64,000 bases of DNA from Litchfieldella rifensis (lineage in GTDB: Bacteria > Pseudomonadota > Gammaproteobacteria > Pseudomonadales > Halomonadaceae): the NCBI RefSeq assembly GCF_042646605.1, contig NZ_JBHRUG010000026.1:62001-126000 (forward strand), in the 5' to 3' direction. This document shows, in pieces, positions 26,393 to 39,616 of this stretch. Both the position numbers and the translations under genes were made by a program. A model generated the notes under the pieces. The model saw only the letters and a list, made by a program, of their open reading frames with translations. It searched no databases and was not told the origin of the DNA. Within the stretch, counting starts at the first letter, position 1. The number at the start of each line of letters is the position of its first letter.

Positions 26393-28729
26393 ATGAAATT
26401 CAAGACCATCGGATTGGCGGCGCTGCTGCTTACCAGCGCACAGGTAGCACGGGCAGAACCTTTCAATGTTTCCGACATTCGAGTAGAAGGCCTGCAACGC
26501 GTTTCTGCAGCTTCTGTATTCAATGCTTTCCCGATCAGCACCAACGATCGCGTCGATGAGCGAGAGCTGGCACAGGCGGCCCGCGAACTCTTTAGGACTG
26601 GCTTGTTCGACGACATACAGTTGGCCCGTGACGGCGACGTGCTGATCATCCAGGTGGAGGAGCGTCCCTTTATCACCGAGCTCAATATCACCGGCAACTC
26701 GCAGATTTCCGAGGAAGAACTGCGTAAGGGTCTGCGTGAGTCGGGATTGGCCGAGGGGCAGGTGCTGCAGCTTTCGACCCTGGAAGAGATCCAGCGCGAG
26801 CTCGAAGGCGTCTACCAAGCGCAGGGTCGCTACAGTGCCAATATCGACGCCGAGGTCGAGGAGATCGACGCGAGCCGGGTGCGAGTCAACATCGATATCA
26901 ACGAAGGCGCGGTGGCCAATATCCGTCAGATCAACATCGTCGGCAACCAGGCATTCGACGACGATACCCTGCGCGAAGCCTTCGAACTCGAGGACCGACC
27001 GGGCTGGCTCTTCGGCTGGTTCTCCAATGACGAATACTCTCGCGAACGACTCTCCGGTGACCTGGAACGCCTGCGTTCCTACTATCTGAATCGTGGTTAC
27101 GTCAATTTCAACATCACCTCGACTCAGGTGTCGATCAGTCCCGACAAATCGCAGATCTTCGTTACCATCAATGTCGATGAGGGACAGCAATTCCGCATCG
27201 GCAGCATTCATTTCGCCGGCGACTTGCGGATCCCCGAGCCGGAAGCCCGTGAGCTGGTGCAGGCCGTACCCGGCGAGGTCTTCTCGCGCAGCGATGTCAC
27301 GGCCTCGTCGGAAGCCTTGCGTTCTCGTCTCGGTGCCGATGGTTTCGCCTTCGCCAGCGTCGATGGCGTGCCCGAAGAGACCGGAGACGGGGAAACCGTG
27401 GACGTGACCTTCGTGGTCGATCCAGGGCGACGTGCCTATGTGCGGCGCATCAATTTCGTCGGCAATACGACGACCCAGGATGAGGTCCTGCGCCGCGAGA
27501 TGATCCAGATGGAGGGGGCGCCGGCGTCCACTGAGCAGATCAGCCAGTCGCGCCAGCGCCTCGAGCGCCTGGGTTTCTTCCGCCAGGTCGATGTGGAAAC
27601 CCAACCGGTGCCCGGTGAGCCCGATCAGCTCGATGTCACCTACAATGTCGAAGAACAGCCGTCGGGATCGATCTCGGCGAGCATCGGTTTCTCGCAGAGC
27701 GCAGGGGTCATCTACGGGGCAGCGTTGTCGCAGAACAACTTCCTGGGGACGGGCAACCGCGTCAATATCGGCGCCCAGCGCAGCGACACCTTTACCGATC
27801 TGAATTTCGGCTTCACCGACCCCTATTGGACGCTGGACGGTATCTCGCGCGGCTATAACCTGTTCTATCGCGAGACCGATTACGAGGACTCGGACATTTC
27901 CACCTACTCCACCGATGCCTATGGTGGAGGCATCAATTTCGGCTATCCGATCAACGAGCTGTCGCGCTTGAATTTCGGTGTCGGCGTCGAGGATCTGTCG
28001 ATCAGGACCTATAGCGATACCGCCTCCGAGATCGTGCGCTATGTCGACGATCAGGGGACCGATGCCCAGAGCCTCAAGCTGACGGCCAGCTGGACACGCA
28101 ACAATCTCAACCGCGGGGTCATGCCCACCGCCGGCGATTACCAGCGCCTGTCGCTGGAAACCGCCACGCCGGGCAGCGATGCCGAGTACTACAAGCTACG
28201 TTTTCGTGCCCAGCAGCTATTCGCCCTCAATGACGACTGGTCGCTGAAGTTCGGCACCACGCTGGGCTATGCCGATACCCTGGGAGGTGACGATCCCTAT
28301 CCCTTCTACGAGAACTTCTTCTCCGGTGGTCTCGGCTCGGTGCGCGGCTTTACCGCCAATACCCTGGGGACGCGGACAACGCCACGGGGAAGTGGAGAAG
28401 ACCGCACCATGGGCGGCAACGTGCTGGTGGAAGGTTCCGCCGAACTGCTGTTCCCGATGCCTTTCGTCGAGGATCGGCGCTCGTTCCAGACCGGCTTCTT
28501 CTTCGATGCCGGCAATACCTTCCTGACCGACTGCTATGAAGTGCTGGAAGACGATACCTCGCTCTGCCAGTCGGGTGTCGACCTGGGGGAACTGCGGTAC
28601 AGTGTGGGGATTGGCCTGTCCTGGCTGACGCCGGTGGGGCCGCTGACCTTCAGCGTGGCGGAGCCGCTCAACGACAAGGAGGGTGACGATACCCAGTTCT
28701 TCCAGTTCTCGCTGGGGCAGACCTTCTAA
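26393..28729 (+). CDS. bamA: Outer-membrane protein assembly factor BamA
   Basis: Core of the beta-barrel insertion machine. From ATG 26393 it is 778 residues with a signal peptide (MKFKTIGLAALLLTSAQVARA, cleavage before EPF). Five POTRA domains run to about residue 420, then a C-terminal barrel containing the GSVRGFTAN (VRGF) loop-6 motif and a terminal Phe (LGQTF). An ATG at 26354 would put 13 residues ahead of the signal peptide, so it is rejected. Followed by skp after 42 bp. Confidence 0.97.
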   Translation: MKFKTIGLAALLLTSAQVARAEPFNVSDIRVEGLQRVSAASVFNAFPISTNDRVDERELAQAARELFRTGLFDDIQLARDGDVLIIQVEERPFITELNITGNSQISEEELRKGLRESGLAEGQVLQLSTLEEIQRELEGVYQAQGRYSANIDAEVEEIDASRVRVNIDINEGAVANIRQINIVGNQAFDDDTLREAFELEDRPGWLFGWFSNDEYSRERLSGDLERLRSYYLNRGYVNFNITSTQVSISPDKSQIFVTINVDEGQQFRIGSIHFAGDLRIPEPEARELVQAVPGEVFSRSDVTASSEALRSRLGADGFAFASVDGVPEETGDGETVDVTFVVDPGRRAYVRRINFVGNTTTQDEVLRREMIQMEGAPASTEQISQSRQRLERLGFFRQVDVETQPVPGEPDQLDVTYNVEEQPSGSISASIGFSQSAGVIYGAALSQNNFLGTGNRVNIGAQRSDTFTDLNFGFTDPYWTLDGISRGYNLFYRETDYEDSDISTYSTDAYGGGINFGYPINELSRLNFGVGVEDLSIRTYSDTASEIVRYVDDQGTDAQSLKLTASWTRNNLNRGVMPTAGDYQRLSLETATPGSDAEYYKLRFRAQQLFALNDDWSLKFGTTLGYADTLGGDDPYPFYENFFSGGLGSVRGFTANTLGTRTTPRGSGEDRTMGGNVLVEGSAELLFPMPFVEDRRSFQTGFFFDAGNTFLTDCYEVLEDDTSLCQSGVDLGELRYSVGIGLSWLTPVGPLTFSVAEPLNDKEGDDTQFFQFSLGQTF

Positions 28730-28771
28730 GACGCCAACCGACTGACAACGGATCACGAGGAGAGTAAGCAT

Positions 28772-29275
28772 ATGCGTAAATTGACCGGAGCCCTGTGCCT
28801 CGGCCTGCTGGGGGCCTTCGCGTTACCGGCACAGGCAGCGGACGTGGCGGTGCTCGACTGGCGTGAAGCCTTGCTGGCCACCGACTCGGCCCAGAGTTCC
28901 ATGAACCAGTTGCGGAACCAGGTCAGCGGCCAGCAGCAGCAGGCCCAGGCCCTGGGGCAGGAGTTGCAGCAGCTGCAGCAGCGCCTGCAGCAGGACAGCG
29001 CAGTGATGTCCGAAAGCGAGCGCCAGTCCGCCCAGCAAGAGTTGCAGCAGAAGGGCGCCCAGTTCCAGCAACTGCGCGGCCAGATTGCCCAGGCCCAGCA
29101 GCAGGCCGAGCAACAGTTTCTCGAACAGGCCCAGCCCAAGCTGGAACAGGCCGTGGAGCAGGTTGTCTCCCGCCATGACGTGAAGATTCTGGTAGACCGC
29201 GATGCGGTGATTCACGTCGAGGACGGCCTTGACCTGACCAATGAAGTCACCCAGATCCTCAACTCGCTCAACTGA
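28772..29275 (+). CDS. skp: Periplasmic chaperone Skp/OmpH
   Basis: 167 residues, start ATG 28772 with GAGGAGAG upstream. Signal peptide MRKLTGALCLGLLGAFALPAQA, then VAVLDWREALLATD and a long Gln-rich coiled-coil (about 45-115) forming the tentacles. The Gln content is higher than in the E. coli protein. Escorts unfolded outer-membrane proteins to BamA, its upstream neighbour. Confidence 0.93.
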   Translation: MRKLTGALCLGLLGAFALPAQAADVAVLDWREALLATDSAQSSMNQLRNQVSGQQQQAQALGQELQQLQQRLQQDSAVMSESERQSAQQELQQKGAQFQQLRGQIAQAQQQAEQQFLEQAQPKLEQAVEQVVSRHDVKILVDRDAVIHVEDGLDLTNEVTQILNSLN

Positions 29276-29325
29276 GTCGGCGGGGTGCCAGACGGTGCCC
29301 GCGACCCCCGATCAATAAAACGCCC

Positions 29326-30366
29326 ATGAATAACGCCCAAGCCCACGCCTTCACGCTGGATGAAATCGCCCAACGACTGGGGGCGCGGCTGGTCGGTGAT
29401 GGCTCTCGGCGGGTCAGTGGCCTGGCAACGCTGAGCGATGCCGGCCCGGAGGACATCACCTTCCTGGCCAACCGGGCCTATCTCAAGCACCTGGCCGGCA
29501 CGCGTGCTGCTGCCGTGCTGCTGCATCCCAGCCATGTCGACGACTGCCCCACCGCCTGTCTGACGCTGGACAACCCTTACCTCGGCTATGCCGAGCTGTC
29601 GACCTTGTTCGATCCGTTGGCGGCCCGCGACGCGCCGGGGGTCCATCCCTCGGCGGTGGTGGCCGAGGGGGTGAGCCTGGGGCAGGAGGTGCAGATCGGT
29701 CCCCAGGCGGTCATCGAGGCCGGCGTCAGGCTGGGTGATCGGGTCATCATCGGCCCGGGGAGCGTAGTGGGCGCCGACGCACAGATCGGCGAGCATTCGC
29801 GCCTGCACGCCAATGTCACCGTCTGCCATGGTGTGGTGATCGGCAAGCGTGCCATCCTGCACAGCGGCTGCGTGATCGGTGGCGACGGTTTCGGCTTCGC
29901 CCATGACGGCGGCCGCTGGCACAAGATCGCCCAACTCGGTGGGGTGATCCTCGGCGACGACGTCGAGGTCGGCAGTTGCTCGAGTATCGATCGTGGTGCC
30001 TTGGGCGACACCGTCATCGGCAACGACGTCAAGATCGATAGCCAGGTGCAGATCGCCCATAACGTGCAGATCGGCGATCATAGTGCGCTGGCCGGGTGTG
30101 TGGGCATCGCCGGCTCGACCAGGGTCGGCAAGCATTGCATGCTGGGCGGTGGCGTGGGGCTGTCCGGCCACCTGTCCCTGTGCGACGGCGTACAGGTCAC
30201 CGGGATGAGCCTGGTCACCAACTCGATCCATCAACCGGGGGTGTATTCCTCTGGCACCGGCGCCATGGGCAATGCTCAATGGCGCAAGAATGCGGTGCGC
30301 TTCAAGCAACTCGACGATATCGCCAAGCGACTGATTCGTCTCGAGAAGGAACAACGCAGCCGTTGA
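29326..30366 (+). CDS. lpxD: UDP-3-O-acyl-glucosamine N-acyltransferase
   Basis: Third step of lipid A synthesis. 346 residues: an N-terminal uridine-binding domain, then left-handed beta-helix hexapeptides (GPQAVIEAGVRLGDRVIIGP and more), with the catalytic His in VIGGDGFGFAHDGG. The C-terminal helix is present. Fifty bp after skp. Confidence 0.96.
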   Translation: MNNAQAHAFTLDEIAQRLGARLVGDGSRRVSGLATLSDAGPEDITFLANRAYLKHLAGTRAAAVLLHPSHVDDCPTACLTLDNPYLGYAELSTLFDPLAARDAPGVHPSAVVAEGVSLGQEVQIGPQAVIEAGVRLGDRVIIGPGSVVGADAQIGEHSRLHANVTVCHGVVIGKRAILHSGCVIGGDGFGFAHDGGRWHKIAQLGGVILGDDVEVGSCSSIDRGALGDTVIGNDVKIDSQVQIAHNVQIGDHSALAGCVGIAGSTRVGKHCMLGGGVGLSGHLSLCDGVQVTGMSLVTNSIHQPGVYSSGTGAMGNAQWRKNAVRFKQLDDIAKRLIRLEKEQRSR

Positions 30367-30479
30367 GTGGCACGGGCGGGCGCTATCATCCATGGCCCCG
30401 CCACAGCCAGGGAGGCGGACCCCCGCCATTGCGTGCTCGCCCGTGAGGTGAGCACTTCGTCATTTCAGAGGTCGCATCG

Positions 30480-30923
30480 ATGGTAATGGACATCAACGAG
30501 ATTCGTGAGTACCTGCCTCACCGCTATCCCTTTCTGCTGATCGATCGGGTCAACGAGCTCAAGCTGGGCGAATCGATCGTCGCTTACAAGAATGTCAGTA
30601 TCAACGAGCCGTTCTTCAACGGCCACTTTCCGCTTCACCCGATCATGCCGGGTGTCTTGATCGTCGAGGCCATGGCGCAGGCCTGCGGCATCCTGGGGTT
30701 CAAGACCGTCAACAAGCTCCCGGCGGATGGCTATGTCTACTATCTGGTCGGCAGCGACAATGTGCGCTTCAAGCGGCCGGTAATGCCTGGCGACCAGCTG
30801 CATCTGGAAGCCACGGTGGTGCGCGAGAAGCGGGGAATCTGGAAGTTCGCCTGCCGGGCCACGGTGGAAGGTGAGCTGGCCTGTGAAGCTGAGATCATCT
30901 GTGCCGAGAGGAAGGTCGCTTGA
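30480..30923 (+). CDS. fabZ: 3-Hydroxyacyl-ACP dehydratase FabZ
   Basis: 147 residues, hot-dog fold. The active site is in NGHFPLHPIMPGVLIVEAMAQ (His and Glu). ATG 30480 or ATG 30486 may start; the first is used with AGAGGT upstream. FabZ competes with LpxA for 3-hydroxyacyl-ACP, and the two genes overlap by four bases, so their translation is coupled. Confidence 0.96.
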   Translation: MVMDINEIREYLPHRYPFLLIDRVNELKLGESIVAYKNVSINEPFFNGHFPLHPIMPGVLIVEAMAQACGILGFKTVNKLPADGYVYYLVGSDNVRFKRPVMPGDQLHLEATVVREKRGIWKFACRATVEGELACEAEIICAERKVA

Positions 30924-31687
30924 TACATCCCACTGCCATCGTAGACCCCGGGGCCCGACTGGCCGAGGACGTCGAGGTCGGTCCGTTCAGCATCATCGGA
31001 CCGCAAGTGGAGATCGGCGCCGGAAGCCGGGTCGGACCACATGTGGTGATCAAGGGCCCCACTCGCCTGGGAGAACGGACTCGCATCTTCCAGTTCGCCT
31101 CGGTCGGGGAGGACTGCCAGGACAAGAAGTACGCCGGTGAGCCGACACGCCTGGTGATGGGTGACGACAACGTCATCCGCGAGGGTGTGACCCTGCACCG
31201 GGGGACCGTCCAAGGTCGTGGTGAGACGACCATTGGCAGCCGTAACCTGCTCATGGCCTACGCCCATGTCGGGCACGACTGCGTGATCGGTGACGACTGC
31301 ATCCTCGCCAACCAGGTCACCCTGGCCGGCCACGTCACGCTGGGCGATTTCGCCATTCTCGGCGGGCTCTCCGCGATTCACCAGTTCTGCTACTTCGGCG
31401 CCCATGCCATGGCGGGTGGTGGCTCGATCATCACCAAGGACACCCCGGCCTACGTGATGATCAACGGCAACCCGGCCCAGGCCCATGGGTTGAACCTGGT
31501 AGGGCTGAAACGCCGCGGCTTCTCGAGCGAGGCCATCAAGGCCCTGGGTGAGTCCTACAAGCTGGTCTACCGCCAGGGGTTGACCGTCGAGCAGGCGCTG
31601 GCCGAGATCGAAACGCGCTTTGCGCTGCCCGAGACCGAGACGTTCGCCGCGTCGATCAAGGTCTCCACCCGCGGTATCATCCGGTAG
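30920..31687 (+). CDS. lpxA: UDP-N-acetylglucosamine O-acyltransferase
   Basis: First step of lipid A synthesis. 255 residues, beginning at TTG 30920 inside the fabZ stop (TTGA overlap). The sequence IHPTAIVDPGARLAEDVEVGPF starts the beta-helix directly, leaving no room for a later ATG. The catalytic-His region LMAYAHVGHDCVIGD is intact. The weak TTG start plus overlap suggests LpxA output depends on fabZ translation. Confidence 0.95.
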   Translation: MIHPTAIVDPGARLAEDVEVGPFSIIGPQVEIGAGSRVGPHVVIKGPTRLGERTRIFQFASVGEDCQDKKYAGEPTRLVMGDDNVIREGVTLHRGTVQGRGETTIGSRNLLMAYAHVGHDCVIGDDCILANQVTLAGHVTLGDFAILGGLSAIHQFCYFGAHAMAGGGSIITKDTPAYVMINGNPAQAHGLNLVGLKRRGFSSEAIKALGESYKLVYRQGLTVEQALAEIETRFALPETETFAASIKVSTRGIIR

Positions 31688-31690
31688 GTC

Positions 31691-32881
31691 ATGGCGGCGC
31701 CGAGAATCTACATCGTCGCTGGCGAATTGTCGGGTGATATCCTCGGCGCGAGCCTGATGCGTGCTCTCAAGGCCCGGCATGCCGATATCGAATTTCGCGG
31801 CATCGGCGGGCCGCGGATGATCGCCGAGGGCATGGTCAGCCGCTATCCGCTGGAGACGCTGTCGGTGATGGGGCTGGTCGAGGTCATCAAGCACTTGCCC
31901 GGCCTGGTTCGCGTGCGTCGCGACCTCAGGAACGACGCCCTGGACTGGCGGCCCGACATCATGCTCGGCATCGATGCCCCTGACTTCAACCTGGGCCTCG
32001 AGCGTCAGCTACGCCAGGCCGGCATCACCACGGCGCATTACGTCAGCCCCTCGGTGTGGGCCTGGCGTCAGGGGCGGGTCAAGGGCATCGCCCGGGCGGT
32101 GGATGCCATGCTGACCTTCCTGCCGTTCGAGGCCGAGTTCTATCGTCGCCATCGTGTGCCGGTCGCCTTCGTCGGCCACCCCCTGGCCGATGAACTGCCG
32201 CTCGTCAATGATCGTGTCGCCGCCCGGGCCGGACTGGGACTGGACGTCGATGGCCCGCTGCTGGCGATGCTGCCCGGCTCACGGGCCAACGAGATCCGTT
32301 TTCTCGGGGCGACGTTTCTGGATGCCGCCGAACGGCTCTGCCACCGCCGTCCCGCGCTGCGGGTGGTGATTCCCGCCGCTACCCCACAGCGTCATGCGGA
32401 ACTGGCGGCACAACTGGCGTCACGCCCGCGACTCGCCGGGCGTGCCACCCTGCTCGACGGCTGCTCGCGCGAGGCCATGGTAGCCAGCGATGCGGTGCTA
32501 TTGGCCTCGGGGACGGCGGCACTGGAGGCGATGCTCTGCCATCGGGCGATGCTGGTCGCCTACAAGATGGCGCCGGCCACGCATTGGCTGGCCAGGCGTC
32601 TGGTCAAGACCGAGTGGATCTCGTTACCTAACCTGATCGCCCGCGAGTCGCTGGTGCCGGAACTGGTCCAGGAGGCGGCCAGTGCCCCGGCCATCACCGA
32701 GCGACTGGAGGCGATGCTCGATGACGCGGCCGGCCGTGTGGCCCTGGAAGCGCGCTTCGCGCAGATGCATGCGCAGCTGCAACGCGGAGCCAGTACACGC
32801 GCCGCCGAGGCCATCGAGGCCTTGATGGATGGTCGCGAGCTGCCGGCCAGTGTGGCCCCGGAGGTCGTCGATGCAGGTTGA
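31691..32881 (+). CDS. lpxB: Lipid A disaccharide synthase
   Basis: GT19 glycosyltransferase condensing the two acylated glucosamines. 396 residues with IVAGELSGDILGASLM at the N-terminus, YVSPSVWAWRQGR, and the donor-site segment LLASGTAALEAMLC. Three bp after lpxA; its end overlaps rnhB by 11 bp. Confidence 0.95.
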   Translation: MAAPRIYIVAGELSGDILGASLMRALKARHADIEFRGIGGPRMIAEGMVSRYPLETLSVMGLVEVIKHLPGLVRVRRDLRNDALDWRPDIMLGIDAPDFNLGLERQLRQAGITTAHYVSPSVWAWRQGRVKGIARAVDAMLTFLPFEAEFYRRHRVPVAFVGHPLADELPLVNDRVAARAGLGLDVDGPLLAMLPGSRANEIRFLGATFLDAAERLCHRRPALRVVIPAATPQRHAELAAQLASRPRLAGRATLLDGCSREAMVASDAVLLASGTAALEAMLCHRAMLVAYKMAPATHWLARRLVKTEWISLPNLIARESLVPELVQEAASAPAITERLEAMLDDAAGRVALEARFAQMHAQLQRGASTRAAEAIEALMDGRELPASVAPEVVDAG

Positions 32882-33479
32882 TTATCCGGAACTGGTCATC
32901 GAGTATGGCGGCGGGCTGCTGGCCGGTGTCGACGAGGTGGGACGGGGGCCCCTGATCGGAGCGGTGGTGGCGGCGGCGGTGATTCTCGATCCCGCGCGTC
33001 CCATCGACGGTCTGACCGACTCCAAGGCGCTCTCTGCCCCCCGGCGTGAGGCGTTGGATGTCGAGATCCGCCGCCATGCCCTGGCCTTTGCGGTGGCCGA
33101 AGCCTCGGCCCAGGAGATCGACGAGCTCAATATCCATCATGCCACGCATCTGGCCATGCGCCGTGCCATCGACGCCCTGGTGCCGAACGCCGAATATCTG
33201 CTGGTGGACGGCAATTGTCTGCCCGGGCATCATGTCCCCGGTCAGGCGCTGGTCAAGGGGGATGCCCGCCATCCAGCGATCGGGGCCGCCTCGATTCTGG
33301 CCAAGGTGGCGCGAGACGCGCAGATGCGCGAGCTCGATGCACGACACCCGGGATATGGCTTCGCGCGCCACAAGGGCTATCCCACGCCGGAACATCTGGC
33401 GGCGCTCGAACGCCTGGGGCCGCTCCCCGACCATCGCCGTTCCTTTGCCCCGGTCAAGCGTCAACTCGCGCTGTGGTGA
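32871..33479 (+). CDS. rnhB: Ribonuclease HII
   Basis: Cleaves RNA in RNA-DNA hybrids and single ribonucleotides in DNA. From ATG 32871 it is 202 residues. Catalytic acids in GVDEVGRGPLIGAV (Asp, Glu), the later Asp in YLLVDGN, and the DARHPGYGFARHKGYPT block are present. The frame from 32829 begins inside lpxB and has no family match there. Overlaps lpxB by 11 bp. Confidence 0.95.
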   Translation: MQVDYPELVIEYGGGLLAGVDEVGRGPLIGAVVAAAVILDPARPIDGLTDSKALSAPRREALDVEIRRHALAFAVAEASAQEIDELNIHHATHLAMRRAIDALVPNAEYLLVDGNCLPGHHVPGQALVKGDARHPAIGAASILAKVARDAQMRELDARHPGYGFARHKGYPTPEHLAALERLGPLPDHRRSFAPVKRQLALW

Positions 33480-33519
33480 TGCCTGACCTTTCCTTGCAAC
33501 TTGAGCCCATGACCTTGCT

Positions 33520-37026
<3,507 letters not shown>

Positions 37027-37163
37027 TCCAGTTGCCGATGCCTCGTCACGAGCCTGTCTTGCGCCAGAGGGCCAAGCTGCGATAATGCCTCACACTTTTG
37101 CGATGATTCTTACATGACAGCCGTTGCCTCCAGGCTGCCTGACTCCCAACAAGCTGAAACTCT

Positions 37164-38117
37164 ATGAATCCCAACTATCTTGACTTTGAACAGCCCATTG
37201 CCGAGCTGCAGGCGAAGATCGAGGAACTGCGGCTGGTCGGCAACGATAGCAAGATCAATATCAACGACGAGGTCGCCAAGCTCGAGGAAAAGAGCAAGAA
37301 GCTGACCGAACAGATCTTCCGCGATCTCACCGCCTGGCAGGTCTCGCAGTTGTCGCGACATCCCAAGCGACCCTATACCCTCGACTATCTCGAGCACATA
37401 TTCAGCGATTTCGACGAGCTGCACGGCGACCGTCACTTTGCCGACGATGCCGCCATCGTGGGGGGCGTGGCACGCCTCGACGACAAACCGGTGATGGTCA
37501 TCGGTCACCAGAAGGGGCGCGACGTCAAGGAGAAGGTGCGCCGCAACTTCGGCATGCCGCGCCCGGAAGGCTATCGCAAGGCCTGCCGTCTGATGGAAAT
37601 GGCCGAGCGCTTCAAGATGCCGGTACTGACCTTCATCGACACGCCCGGTGCCTACCCCGGGATCGACGCCGAGGAGCGGGGCCAGAGCGAGGCCATCGCC
37701 TACAACCTGGCGGTGATGTCGCGTCTCAAGACGCCGATCATCTCCACCGTGGTGGGCGAGGGCGGTTCTGGCGGTGCACTGGCGATCGGCGTGTGCGACG
37801 AACTGCAGATGTTGCAGTATTCCACCTATTCGGTGATTTCCCCGGAAGGCTGCGCGTCGATCCTGTGGAAGAGCGCCGAGAAGGCCTCCGAGGCCGCGCA
37901 CGCCATGGGCATCACCGCCGAGCGCCTCAAGGAGCTGGGGTTCGTCGATACGCTGATCAAGGAGCCGCTCGGTGGCGCTCATCGCCATCCGGTCACCACC
38001 GCCGAGCGAGTCAAGCAGGCGCTGCTGGAAAGCCTGGATCGCTTGCGGGCGATGAATACCGAAGCGCTTCTGGAGCGCCGTTATGAGCGGCTGATGAGTT
38101 ACGGCGCCCCGGCCTGA
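37164..38117 (+). CDS. accA: Acetyl-CoA carboxylase carboxyltransferase subunit alpha
   Basis: 317 residues, the standard AccA size. Starts MNPNYLDFEQPIAELQAKIEEL with an N-terminal coiled helix, then VMVIGHQKGR, FIDTPGAYPGIDAEERGQSEAIA and the oxyanion segment GEGGSGGALAIGV. Partner AccD is outside the window. dnaE-accA-tilS order is common in gammaproteobacteria. Confidence 0.97.
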   Translation: MNPNYLDFEQPIAELQAKIEELRLVGNDSKININDEVAKLEEKSKKLTEQIFRDLTAWQVSQLSRHPKRPYTLDYLEHIFSDFDELHGDRHFADDAAIVGGVARLDDKPVMVIGHQKGRDVKEKVRRNFGMPRPEGYRKACRLMEMAERFKMPVLTFIDTPGAYPGIDAEERGQSEAIAYNLAVMSRLKTPIISTVVGEGGSGGALAIGVCDELQMLQYSTYSVISPEGCASILWKSAEKASEAAHAMGITAERLKELGFVDTLIKEPLGGAHRHPVTTAERVKQALLESLDRLRAMNTEALLERRYERLMSYGAPA

Positions 38118-38275
38118 CGCGGCCTCCGGCTCGGCCGTGCGGTGTTGACAGCCGGGCCGAGCGTAGTGTTTCCCTATTTCCATACGGACTCCGCGTTCTC
38201 AGCGATTTTGCCTGATACCGTGTCCCGGTTGGGCCATCGCCCGCCGCGGGTTCGCGAGTCGGGGGGAGGTCCGGC

Positions 38276-39616
38276 ATGTCGTTACAGTCATCGATCGATA
38301 ACGCCCTGGCGCAAACCTCACCGGGGCGTCCCGTCTGGGTCGCCGTCTCGGGGGGGCTCGACTCCTGTCTGCTGCTGACCCTGGCGGCGTCCGCCGCCAG
38401 GCGACACCCCCGAACGCTGTACGCGCTGCACGTGAATCATGGCCTGCAGGCCGCCGCCCGCGAGTTCGAGACGCACTGCCGTCGGCTGTGCTCGCGGCTC
38501 GGCGTGCCGCTGTTCGTCGAGCGAATCGAGGTGTCGGTGAGCAATGGATTGGGGGTGGAAGGCGCGGCCCGCGAGGCCCGCTATGCGGCTTTTGCTCGTC
38601 GTGTGGCGATCGGCGATACGCTGTGGCTGGCGCAGCACCGCCGCGACCAGGCCGAAACCTTCCTGCTCGCAGCCCTGCGCGGCAGCGGTGTGCGCGGACT
38701 CGCGGCGATGCCCCACGAGCGCGATTGGCGGGGTCGCTGCCTAATACGCCCTTGGCTCGACGTCCCGCGTGCGACGCTGGAAGACGCAGCGTCACGCTCG
38801 GGGCTCGAGTGGATCGAGGATCCCAGCAATACCGATCAGGGGCTGGACCGCAATTTTCTGCGTCACCGCGTCCTGCCCCTGCTGGAAAGCCGTTGGCCGG
38901 CAACCCAGGCATCGCTGGCTCAGGCCGCCTCCCTGGCCGGAGAGGCCGATATCCTGCTGGGCGACCTGGCGGCCCTGGATCTGGCGGCTGCCGGGGGAGA
39001 CCCGGGATGCCTGTCGGTGGCGTCCCTGGCCGGGCTCTCGCCGCCGCGTCAGCGGCTGTTGATTCGCGACTGTTGTGCGCGTCTGGGGCTGGCGTTGCCC
39101 GGCGGAGCACGGCTCTCATCGCTGCTGGATCAGCTCGAGGCCAGATACGACGCCGAGGCGTGTGTCGCCTGGGAGGGTGGCGAAGGCCGCATCTGGCGAG
39201 GGGCGCTCTATCTGCAGGCCCCATTCGCTGCGCTACCCGCGGACTGGCAAACCGAGTGGGACGGGGCAGCGGCGTTGCAGACGCCGGTGGGACGCCTCAC
39301 GCTCGGGTTGCAGGCCGAGAGTGGCGAGAGATGTGGTTTGTGGTTGCGCGCTCGGCAGGGCGGTGAACGCCTGGAATTGGCCCATCGAGGGCGGCGCGAC
39401 CTCAAGCGCTTGTTGCAGGAGTGGGAGGTCCCCCCCTGGCAGCGTTCCCGGCTGCTGGTCGCCTGGCACGGCGATCGGGTGGCCGCCGTACTGGGAGAGG
39501 GGCTGCCGGGTGGTGGTGTTACGAGTGCAGGTTGGCGGCTGCTTCCAGGGGCGGTTCGAGCGCCAGCTGAAAACCGGCCGTCCGTTGATACTCGGCTTCC
39601 CGCTCGAGATCGTTGA
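38276..39616 (+). CDS. tilS: tRNA(Ile)-lysidine synthase
   Basis: Modifies C34 of the CAU-anticodon tRNA-Ile to lysidine. 446 residues. N-terminal PP-loop ATPase motif SGGLDSCLLL (about 24-33) and NLRHRVLPLL-like segment NFLRHRVLP; C-terminal TilS domain with GERLELAHRGRRDLKRLLQEW. GGAGG precedes ATG 38276. The last 98 bp run into the end of the convergent ppx gene. The C-terminal stretch after about residue 410 is low in conservation, so a late stop-loss extension is possible. Confidence 0.92.
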   Translation: MSLQSSIDNALAQTSPGRPVWVAVSGGLDSCLLLTLAASAARRHPRTLYALHVNHGLQAAAREFETHCRRLCSRLGVPLFVERIEVSVSNGLGVEGAAREARYAAFARRVAIGDTLWLAQHRRDQAETFLLAALRGSGVRGLAAMPHERDWRGRCLIRPWLDVPRATLEDAASRSGLEWIEDPSNTDQGLDRNFLRHRVLPLLESRWPATQASLAQAASLAGEADILLGDLAALDLAAAGGDPGCLSVASLAGLSPPRQRLLIRDCCARLGLALPGGARLSSLLDQLEARYDAEACVAWEGGEGRIWRGALYLQAPFAALPADWQTEWDGAAALQTPVGRLTLGLQAESGERCGLWLRARQGGERLELAHRGRRDLKRLLQEWEVPPWQRSRLLVAWHGDRVAAVLGEGLPGGGVTSAGWRLLPGAVRAPAENRPSVDTRLPARDR

